Assembly (NCBI GenBank): GCA_001414485.1
Contig: LLEY01000187.1
Span: forward strand, 1-64,000
Direction: 5' to 3'
DNA length: 64,000 nucleotides
DNA from: Calycina herbarum
Taxonomy: Eukaryota > Ascomycota > Leotiomycetes > Helotiales > Pezizellaceae
Positions 55,578 through 64,000 of this stretch are shown piece by piece. A program made the translations under genes and the position numbers. Each line of letters starts with the position of its first letter. Position 1 is the first letter of the stretch. Below the pieces are notes generated by a model that saw nothing but the letters and a program-made list of their open reading frames with translations, did not search any database and was not told the origin of the DNA.

Positions 55578-58192
55578 ATGCCACCGAAACGAAGAGGACG
55601 TCCATCGAAGACGCCTGGAAGATTGAACGATGATACGAACACCAGCGAATCTTCAACGTCGATGACTAGAAAGCGGGCTTCGACTGGCAGACGAGGGAAT
55701 GCAGGCACATCGACCCAAAATGCAGTTCCAGATGTTTATCGAGAAATGCTGGAGGACTCAGTCGTAGAACAGTCGAATATACCCGAAAGGCCATTAAAAA
55801 GGCGAAGGACTGGCTCTCGTGTGGCCACCGGAGCGGTAGTTCCTCCGCGAGAGCATACGAAAAAGACTATAGACGAAGAGGACGAGCTCGAATTTGAGGA
55901 CGTTCTTGATACGGAGGCAGTCGATGGTGGTTCCGATGGCGAGGGCACAAAGAAAAGGCAGGCCCAGACGGCATATAGGGACTCGGATGAGGAGTCAGAT
56001 AATGAAAGCATTGGTTGGAATAACTTCGAGTTTGGAGCCCTTCCTCAAGATGAAGAGCCTACGGGTGATCTCGAATTGACTCTCAAGAAAAATGAGACAA
56101 CGCCTACACGAGGGAAGGCCAATCCCCGCAGACGGTCGTCCACCAAGGCGGACAAGGTTGCACGACTGGAAACCCATCGGATGCATGTTTTATGTCTTCT
56201 GTCGCATGTTGATCGAAGAAACAATTGGTGTAATGATTTAGATGTACAAAGATCGCTCAAATCACTGTTGGATAAAAAGGTCTTGGCCGACCTGAGACCA
56301 AAATCTGATCTCTCGCAGTTCGGAAAAACCGAGTTTCTCAAAAGAGGTTTAGAAAAGGTTGGTAGAATGTGGAGGTCTAGATTCAGTATCACAGCGAGGG
56401 GGTTGCGTAGAGCTCTATGGGCCGATGATCAAGAGGACCTTGAAAACGCAAGTATTGACCTGTCCGGAAGGGGTGTTTTTTCTTGTAAGTTATCTAACAC
56501 TACACAGTATAAGCTGCCAGATGATACTGAACTTATCTTCGATAAATCTGACTTCAAAGACGCCGCAAAAACTCTAAAAGGATCACGAGATCTTGGTGCG
56601 CAACTTTATTGTGCTCTCTTGCGTAGTGCGGGTTTAGATGTTCGCCTAGTATTCTCTCTTCAACCATTATCTTTTGCCTCTGGGGGACCTTCAATGCCTA
56701 AGAGCTATGTAGCAGCATCGAAACGGGGCAGTCCAGCTACCAGTGATGACGAGGCTAAAACTTCCAATGTTCCTGCTAAGCCACCGGGTCTTGGTGAGGC
56801 CCTCCCTCATGTCCCTGGCATGTTTTCCTCTCCAAGGCGGCGTCTTGGGCACCCCAGTGCGGCAGATTACGATATACCTGAAATGAGTGCTCCTCCGCGA
56901 CCATCTCGACCGCCCCAAAAACCAAAACCGAAACCTATAACGGAATCGCCCTACCCAGTATTCTGGGTCGAGGTCCTTGATGAAGCTCACCAGAAATGGC
57001 TTCCTGTTGATCCACTCGTCACGGATACCATTGCAAAGCCTCGGGCCTTCGAACCACCGATGGCTGATCGTGAAAACAGTATGTCTTATGTTGTCGCTTT
57101 TGACGATGGAGGCAGTGCCCGGGATGTCACCAAAAGATATACTAAAGCGTTCAATGCAAAGACTAGGAAAACTCGAATTGAGGCTACCCAAGGCGGGGAG
57201 AAATGGTGGAGGAAAACCATGAGAATTTATTCTCGGGATACCAAGAGTGACCTGGATCAAATAGAAGACATCGAACTGGCGGCAAATGAGGCCAAGGAAC
57301 CGATGCCGAAAAACATTGCGGACTTTAAAGATCATCCGGTTTATGCCTTAGAAAGGCATCTGAAAAGGAATGAACTTCTCGTAGCTACACGAGAGGTTGG
57401 AAAAGTGGCTGCTGGCCGCGATTCTAGTTTGCCCGGTGGGAAGAAACTCGAAAGTGTTTATAGGAGACGAGACGTTAAGATTGCCCGGAGTGCAGATGCT
57501 TGGTACCGACTCGGCAGAGACATTAAAATGGGGCAGCAACCAGTCAAGACTGTGCCTGCAAAGCGAAGACCGGATAACGATCCTTTTGAAAACGGGCTTG
57601 ACGAGCGACCTGGCACGAATCTCTATACGCAGGATCAAACGGAGATATATCAAGCTCCTCCTGTCGTCAACGGCCAGATACCCAAGAACACATTCGGAAA
57701 CATCGACATTTATGTTCCGAGCATGGTTCCCAAGGGCGGTGTTCATGTACGTCGTAAGTCTTCCACATCTCGGAAACCAAGGCTTGCTTGCTAACAGTGG
57801 TAGATGATGATGCTCTACGGGCCGCTCGTCTTTTAGGAATCGATTATGCACCAGCACTAGCAGGCTTCGATTTCAAGGGTAGACATGGAACTGCAGTCTT
57901 CAAAGGAGTCGTAGTTGCCGTTGAATTCCGAGAGGCTATGGAGGCTGTGATTGAGGGCTTCAGAGATGAACGAGATCGTGAACGAGAACATAAACGTGAA
58001 ATGGCGGTACTCAACATGTGGAAGAGATTCGTCGTTGGTCTACGCATCAAAGAGCGTGTTGATGCATATGCTGTTGAGGGCGAAGAGGATGACGTTCGGA
58101 ACTGGAAGGCGAACGTTGATGAGGAAATGGATGATTCTAACGATGAGTACGTGGATGACGAAGACGGGGGCGGGGGCTTCTTTCCAGAATGA
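55578..58192 (+). CDS. RAD4: DNA damage recognition protein RAD4/XPC
   Basis: RAD4 (XPC) finds helix-distorting lesions and starts global nucleotide excision repair, acting with RAD23. Exon 1 is 55578-57753 and exon 2 is 57798-58192, with a 44-nt intron (GTAAGT, CTAACAG) whose removal gives VHVRLVDDDALRAARLLGIDY; 856 residues. After a disordered basic/acidic N-terminus comes the transglutaminase-like domain (KVARLETHRMHVLCLLSHVDRRNNWCND; LGAQLYCALLRSAGLDVRLVFSLQPLS; YPVFWVEVLDEAHQKWLPVDP). BHD1 begins near residue 577 (NIADFKDHPVYALERHLKRNELL), BHD2 holds the SVYRRRDVKIARSADAWYR region, and BHD3 follows the splice (APALAGFDFKGRHGTAVFKGVVVAVEF). The start MPPKRRGRPSKTPGR is standard. The tail is acidic (DDEDGGGGFFPE). 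Confidence 0.96.
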
Positions 58193-59512
58193 GACTTTTG
58201 TTGTTCTGATACCCCATACGCCCAATGTGGAACATTGAAGTGCTCCAATAGCTCGCCAAGACAACACCAAAAGAGAACAAGCATCCAAAGCCACGTCAAA
58301 CTTTCAGCCACCCATCGACACCAGAAAGTATCAACTTTGGCGGCATCTTCAGCAGAGCTTTTCGGCCCGGCAGATATGTATTCCCAACATACAATAGTTC
58401 CTCGAAAGTCGCATTACACTCGGCGAGTGCCGGAAGTATCTTTCGGGGTACCTAAAAATACTCTCATTTCATCCATTCATACTCCCTGTTGGCAGTTTAC
58501 TTTTCACGAGATCTGTCAGCGACCCGGCTGGATTGTCAGCACGCTGGACAAGGCGGCCTAGAAGCTTGCTTATTATGATAACTGGTCTGAATAAATGAGT
58601 CTTCGCTTCCAAGTTTTCATTGGGATAGTTTATGAGTGTTTCTTGATTTTGGTCATTTGGATTTATCAACCACTCGCATTCTCTCTCAAGTGTACTTCTG
58701 TCTATTTTGTAACCCCCTTTTAATACTGTTATTCTCCTCCGGTTCTTGAATTTGGGTTATCATGCTCCTATTAGGGCTCGGAGCGTAGAAACAAGGCTGG
58801 AATAGGCAGGTTCATCGCCGATCAGCCTGAACTCTAGTAACGGCAAGAGCTATTTTCGAGGACTTCCTTATTTAGGTGTCTAAGAAGACTCAATGTTGCT
58901 CATTGTGCATGATATCTCCTTGCCAAGCCTGATTTCAGGGCTAGATACAACCGTCAGATTTTAGTGACGAAGAGTAAAGTATGCCCTGACTTATTCCGGA
59001 TACATTCTAGTGTTTTAGGATGTCCGTCGATGTTGTTAAATTCCGAGCGGGTTTAACGAATATTTAGGGTGATATTCTCAGCCCTAGAGATAGGTCTAGT
59101 CAATACTGCCAGGCCATGTTACTAGTGGGGCGTGGCTTCGTATCTTCTTCGCGCTGGGTTAGGAAGCTGGTTCTGATTCTGGGCTCATCCAGCTTCAATA
59201 TTCAAGTGTAAAGGCAGGAGGGAAAATTGGAAGTATGGGAACGCTGACGCTACCCGGTCAGTTCGTGATATTGTGCCGCATAGAGTTGTGATGTTTCTCT
59301 TTTGCGGAGGATAAAGCTGAAAGCGCTCAAGTCTTTTCATGGCTTGCCGTTATATATGTTTCTCTGGCTTTCGGTTTTGCCACTCTTGCTCGGAGAACGA
59401 GTCTCGTTTCTCCTAACCAGTTCGCATATAGCTGTCATTGCCCTGATCATTTTCGCACATTAGAGATCAATTCTCCCAACTCGTACGGATATTCTCCACT
59501 GTTCTTGTCACC
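58193..59512. other. 1.3-kb spacer between RAD4 and ferric reductase
   Basis: No supported gene. A 108-codon plus frame at 58235-58561 lacks motifs. The interval contains the 3' flank of RAD4 and the promoter of the ferric reductase. No iron-responsive GATA-type cluster was confirmed by eye, and no repeat was recognised. Confidence 0.5.
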
Positions 59513-61752
59513 ATGAGTTTGAATTCAACCAAAAGCAGCATTCTGCCTTATACCAAAGGCCTCACGGGTGTCAACTTATGGCTCAACGATATAACCAGGT
59601 ATATCAGTTCCCTGAAATCTACTTGAAGCCCTTTTCTGATTATCTCTGGTCCGCTGAAGCGATGTCCTTTACTCGTCTTTAGGGTTGCTAGCAATCTTGG
59701 TGCTTTTGTTTCGAGCAGTGGTAAAAGGGCAGGCACATCTCCGGCTTCTCTCGACTATCGCCCTTACCAACGACCAGCAAAAGTACTGGACAATTACTTC
59801 TGGCAAAATCTGGCCAAAACTAAAACTACACGTTCTCACAGCCCCTCTCATTCACAAGAGGCACAACAAGGAGTTTCAAATTTCGGCAGCAACGAGCATT
59901 GGCACGTTGCCATCAAGACTCCATACTTTATTCCTTGCATTTTATATTTTTACCAACATCCTCTACTGCTGCCTACTCGATTATGAAAATCAACCTAAGG
60001 CAGCCTTGCTTGCTGAAGCTCGAGGTCAGTCAGTTTCTCGGGGGATATTTTCCTATTATTCTATTTGAAGAGGTTCTTCGGTCCTTCCCCAAATATTTGC
60101 CATTACCCGAGAAGGATTAGAACAATTGGAAATTTGACTCATCCATTCTCCTAAACCTTCTCGGATATTGCATTTAAACTCTCTCGCACATTTTCCCAGA
60201 GAATTAAACTGAATCCTGGTAAATAGGACGTACTGGCCACCTCGCTGTTATGAATATGGCATCCCTATTCGTATTCTCTGCTAGAAATAACCCATTGATA
60301 CCACTTCTTGGTATTCCATTCGACACTTTCAACTTGTTTCATCGTTGGGTTGGTCGAATTGTAGTTGTTCAGTCACTTGCTCACACTTTTATCTGGGGCG
60401 TCAACAACTACGATGTGTGGGGCTTAAAGGGGCTTGCTTCTAATATTCGTGCAGATTCCTTTCTGATATATGGTGTGGTAGCTACGGGTTCCATGGTTGC
60501 GATATTGTTCCAGTCGATCTCGGTTATTCGGCATGCCTTTTACGAGTCCTTTCTTCACTTGCACCAGTTACTGGTTGTTATTATTCTGTCGGGCATTTTG
60601 TTGCATTGTGAAAAGGAAATGCTACCCCAGAAGCCTTTTATTTATGTTCTCATCTCTCTCTGGGCACTGGAACGCTTTACTCGTCTCATTCGGATTTTCT
60701 ATCGGCGTGGGACTACTGTTCAAGTCGAGGCTCTTGAGGGTGGAGCCTGTCGTCTTACATTTGATGTTGTGGGTATTCTCCGAGTTATTTTTTCCCTCTT
60801 TCAGGTTGTCTCAGGGGGACTGAAACAGTATTTCCTCCTTAGACAACTCTGTTTCCTCTTCAATACCTTGCTTCTCTCAGCCATACTTCTCGAAACAGCA
60901 AACTAACTCCGAGATCATCCGTAGCATGGTACTTGGACAAAGCCCCCGGGATGCCACATTTACGCCTACATCCCAAGCGTGTCACATTGGATGTCCCATC
61001 CGTTCAGTGTAGCTTGGGTTGAGGGTAAACAATACAACGACAGCCCGACCCTTGAGAGTTCTGACTCCAGCGATACAGAAGCCGACTTCAAGACCGCGGC
61101 AAAGGGCCAAAGAACTGCTGTATCATGCATTGTTGCCAAAAGAACCGGCATGACAGCCGCGCTTTATCAGAAAGCGAGTAAAGCGCCAACCGGTATCATT
61201 AACATGCGTGCTTTCATAGAAGGTCCTTATGGGGGACTCGAAAACATGAGGTCATATGGAACGGTTGTTCTTTTTGCTGGTGGCGTAGGTATAACGCATC
61301 AGCTCAGTCACGTTCGGGATCTCGTAAATGGATTTGCTGACGGCACTTGCTCTACGAGGAAAGTCGTTTTGGTATGGTCTGTTCGATCGGCTGCGCAATT
61401 GGAATGGATCAGGCCATGGATGGACGAGTTATCGTCGATGCCAAAGAGAGGTTGCGAACTTATTGTGCTGCGATATGTCACAAGGGCTCCTCCTGATTCG
61501 GACGACTCATCTGTTACGGAAAAGGCAGAAGGAGTGTCGGCGAGGGTAAAAGAAGTTACCTATCACCGACCCTTCTGCTTTGGGCGACCAAATATCGTCG
61601 AAATCCTGAATAAGCAGTTCAACGACCGAGTCGGTGCTATGAGTGTAGGCGTCTGTGGACCAGGTGCTCTCGCTGACGATGTACGAGCTGCAGCTCGGAG
61701 ACTTATGGAGATTGGGAACGTGAATTTTTGGGAAGAGGCTTTTACGTGGTGA
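59513..61752 (+). CDS. ferric reductase (FRE family, flavocytochrome b)
   Basis: FRE enzymes reduce extracellular Fe3+ or Cu2+ at the plasma membrane using cytosolic NADPH, FAD and two hemes. Proposed exons: 59513-59606, 59683-60024, 60227-60768 and 60925-61752; 601 residues, all junctions in frame. The start reads MSLNSTKSSILPYTKGLTGVN, then a first membrane span LLAILVLLFRAV and QISAATSIGTLPSRLHTL. The heme domain has FHRWVGRIVVVQSLAHTFIWG and HAFYESFLHLHQ. The FAD site is HPFSVAW, the NADPH region EGPYGGLENMRSYGTVVLFAGGVGITH and the end CGPGALADDVRAAARR...FWEEAFTW. The donor of intron 1 (GTTCCC) is weak and the first exon is provisional. Intron 3 (donor GTGGGT) gives FDVHGTWTKPPGCHIYAYIP. 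Between the FAD and NADPH motifs is the usual variable insert. No DNA-binding context for iron control is claimed. Confidence 0.85.
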
Positions 61753-62223
61753 GATTTGAGTTGTTACCAGTGCGCAACTTGTAGCGGTATCGCGTGGTAG
61801 ACAAGCATTACTTTGATTTTTAATGGCAGGAGCGACGGCGTTCGAGTAGAAAGGGTTCACATCGGGATGCGAGAAGCGGATCCGTAGTCACGCACATGGA
61901 AATCTTAATTGGTAAGAGGTGAGGTCTGGACCTTCATGGATCAATGAATATTTACAAGAATTTTAGAAGCAAAGTCTTCGGTATCACAAACATTGCGATT
62001 ATAAATTTAAATGATTTTACAATATAAATGAGTAATCCAGCATGCTGCAGCACTGGGAACTTTGAAGTGTTGCTTTAGTCCCAGCCAACACGTTCAGCGA
62101 AACCATACTATATTTCTCCAGATGTTTAGGATAATATTGAAATTTATCCTAGACAATTGAAACAATTCAGGGCATTGCTTAGCGATTAGCTACCTATGGT
62201 CTTGAGTATTTGGCGACGTGGAA
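61753..62223. other. spacer between convergent genes
   Basis: 471 bp between the ferric reductase stop (+) and the hydrolase stop (-), AT-rich in its right half. It should hold both terminators. No other feature is recognised. Confidence 0.55.
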
Positions 62224-63054
62224 TTAGCTGGGTTGGTTGTGTGAAATTCCTATCCGTTTGCGAGCTGATATTTTGTCCTCAAAGAAAGCAACGATATCAT
62301 CCACGCCCCTTGGCTCATTGATCCAATGCCCCCCATCTTCATACTCATTCCAGTTCACCTCAAGTCCAAGCTCCCCGAGTGCCTTGCGTAGGTCCTGTCC
62401 ATGTGTGATAGGAACAATTGGATCATCGTTTGAATGCGAGAGAAAGATGGGTGTTTCCAGTGCCGAGATGCCAGACAGCTCCGAGAGATCCGGTAGGGGT
62501 TTGGACTCTTCATTTGGCTTTCCCAAGATAAACCTGACATGATCCATCCTATCCTTCTTTTCCCAGTTTCGAGCAATCGTTGCGATCTCGTCCCGGAAAG
62601 GAAGCCAGCTACACAACCCAATAAAGCCACCAATTCGTATTTTCCCATAAAGAAGTGCGAATATAGCTGTCGCACATCCTTGACTGATTCCGCCTAACAC
62701 AATCTTTTCTGGAGATAACAGTTTTGCCTCGCTTCGAACAATCTCAAGAATCTCGCCGACACTTTCTCTCAACCCCTCAAGTTGAAGTTCTTTCTTTTCG
62801 GAAGGCTCTTCCACCGACCAGATATCAAACCATTGAGACATTTTAGTGTTAAATCGTGCTGAGTTTCGTAGTTTTGAGGTTGGGAAAATCCATTTTCCAG
62901 TGGGGTATATTTCCGGCAGTGTGCGGTCGTCTGAAGCTTGACTCTCGAAGAATTCGGGAGCGAATTCAGAAGCGGTGCTGTCGCGACCGTGGAGGAAGAT
63001 AATTGTGTGGGTATGGGTGGCCGATAGAGGCGCGACGATATGAGTGGAAGCCAT
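62224..63054 (-). CDS. acyl-protein thioesterase / carboxylesterase-like hydrolase
   Basis: The phospholipase/carboxylesterase family, which includes acyl-protein thioesterases, removes acyl groups from proteins or small esters. This is a single-exon gene of 276 residues with ATG at 63054. The oxyanion region is TIIFLHGRDSTASEF and the nucleophile elbow GGISQGCATAIFALL holds the catalytic Ser. The acid is in SHSNDDPIVPITHG and the histidine in EDGGHWINEPRGVDDIV, so the Ser-Asp-His triad is complete. The C-terminal extension KISARKRIGISHNQPS is longer than in APT1 proper. No signal peptide; a cytosolic place is likely. It could equally act on a small-molecule ester. It is convergent with the ferric reductase. 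Confidence 0.88.
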   Translation of the reverse strand: MASTHIVAPLSATHTHTIIFLHGRDSTASEFAPEFFESQASDDRTLPEIYPTGKWIFPTSKLRNSARFNTKMSQWFDIWSVEEPSEKKELQLEGLRESVGEILEIVRSEAKLLSPEKIVLGGISQGCATAIFALLYGKIRIGGFIGLCSWLPFRDEIATIARNWEKKDRMDHVRFILGKPNEESKPLPDLSELSGISALETPIFLSHSNDDPIVPITHGQDLRKALGELGLEVNWNEYEDGGHWINEPRGVDDIVAFFEDKISARKRIGISHNQPS

Positions 63055-64000
63055 GACGATGTTGCTTTTGCGACGTTCCTTTGTGGCCCTTTAACGTGAT
63101 ATAAGGTTTGGCGATATTCTTTTGCCGTCTTCCAATGTAGAATAAGTTTTGAAGTGTGCTTTTGTTCTCTTGGAAGAGTTTGGAAAAGTTTGGGGAAATT
63201 ATTGCAGCTTTATTTGAACGAGTTTTAAAAATGACTTCAGAACTGGGAGGAAAGTACAAGTAGCTCAAAGCCAAGGATCGAAACGACGGTGATTGACTGA
63301 AATTGTTTAGTGAGTCGGTCTCACTTCGGGTGAAGTTTTTTGATTTATAATATGATGCAACAATCCGTATACTAATTTTTAGTGGTTGGCTGTCAATTTT
63401 GAGATCAGTCACGTGACAGACCCGACTACCTGAATGCATCCATACCTTTACTTGTCAGCATCAGCTGCTAAGTACCGGTGACGAGAATGGAACCCGTGGT
63501 GTTCCTTCCTTTGAACCATCTCGAGTTTCCAGTGCTATCTCCAAGCCAAAAGGTTGAAAACAATACTACCTGCAGAAAAAGAGCAATGTTTTAATGGTCC
63601 ACCTGGGTTTACTAGCGAGATCCCTTCACATTTTCACTTTCTGGCAAAATTTTAGGTTCTACAAACATACGAACACCCAAAGATAGACCATATCTAAGGG
63701 GAGTCTCGTTTCTCTGAGTGTGCTATGAAATGGCTGTTCTCCGATGAAACCACAATATCCTTTGCAGAACTTCAATTTTGCCACTCTTACCGAGTAATCC
63801 GGTCTTCCTGTCCAGGCCCTTGTACGAGCTGACCGGCTTTGAGTTTGCCGAGGGTTGTTATCCAGGCTTGATTTGAAGGTTGAAATGAAAATCCAGTAGG
63901 ACTTTTTGAAACAATCGGTTGTCAGTTCTTATATTTTTCTTGTAGGGTAGTAGCGATGGGATCCCTGGCCAGCTAAATATAAATGGAATTACGAAAGAAA
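63055..64000. other. right-end spacer, no supported gene
   Basis: About 950 bp with no gene I can support. A minus frame at 62966-63439 overlaps the hydrolase start and is not coding-like. The promoter of the hydrolase is in the left part. The remainder may be the flank of a gene outside the window. Confidence 0.45.

Noticed and set aside
60769..60960. Apparent frameshift in the ferric reductase after TFDVV
   Set aside because: A 156-nt intron with donor GTGGGT and acceptor CGTAG joins FDV to HGTWTKPPGCHIYAY in frame and with the family spacing.

Overview
The window looks like nuclear DNA of a filamentous ascomycete, most probably a Leotiomycete (Helotiales-like). The reasons are many short introns (about 47-98 nt) with GT..AG ends and CTAAC-like branch sites, loosely spaced genes on both strands, and fungal families such as 2EXR, Clr5, HET, PDR-type ABC, TOK1 and MAK5. 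Gene models were built by hand by joining exons; for every model called intact the joined exon length is a multiple of three.

Layout. 1-233 is the tail of a plus-strand gene cut by the window edge. 2.2-8.5 kb holds a 2EXR protein (-), two small secreted proteins (- and +) and the peroxisome factor PEX11 (-). A five-exon Fpg/MutM-type DNA glycosylase (+) follows at 8.9-10.4 kb, then a gene-poor 4-kb spacer with a dispersed GGAAGGARCGACC motif. At 14.4-17.0 kb lie two tandem paralogs of a family I do not recognise; the first carries a 1-nt homopolymer frameshift. A seven-exon PDR ABC transporter (-) spans 18.0-22.8 kb. An intron-containing tRNA-Gln(TTG) lies at 25.7 kb. Then come a Clr5-TPR protein (+), a TOK1 two-pore potassium channel (+), a 1,115-residue disordered protein with a PUA-like region (-), and the divergent pair MAK5 (-) / TRM7-like FtsJ methyltransferase (+). 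A mitochondrial oxoglutarate/malate-type carrier (-) ends this housekeeping block at 41.9 kb.

After a 3.8-kb empty stretch, 45.6-51.1 kb is a decaying island that resembles fungal allorecognition loci. It contains a protein kinase with a DVSG motif in place of DFG, a second kinase with no N-lobe, a HET-domain gene broken by a frameshift and a nonsense codon, and a 129-bp tandem repeat encoding CxxC...CxxC mini-modules. The next 4 kb holds an acyl-CoA dehydrogenase with a 35-nt intron (-) and an epoxide hydrolase pseudogene with at least four lesions (-).

The right end returns to ordinary genes: RAD4/XPC repair protein (+), a ferric reductase (+) and an acyl-protein-thioesterase-like hydrolase (-). 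Two DNA-repair genes (Fpg, RAD4) and the ribosome/tRNA pair MAK5/TRM7 are present, but no co-regulated pathway cluster is evident. The most unusual content is the mini-zinc repeat with the broken kinase/HET island, the unknown tandem paralogs, and the clear mutational history of the epoxide hydrolase.
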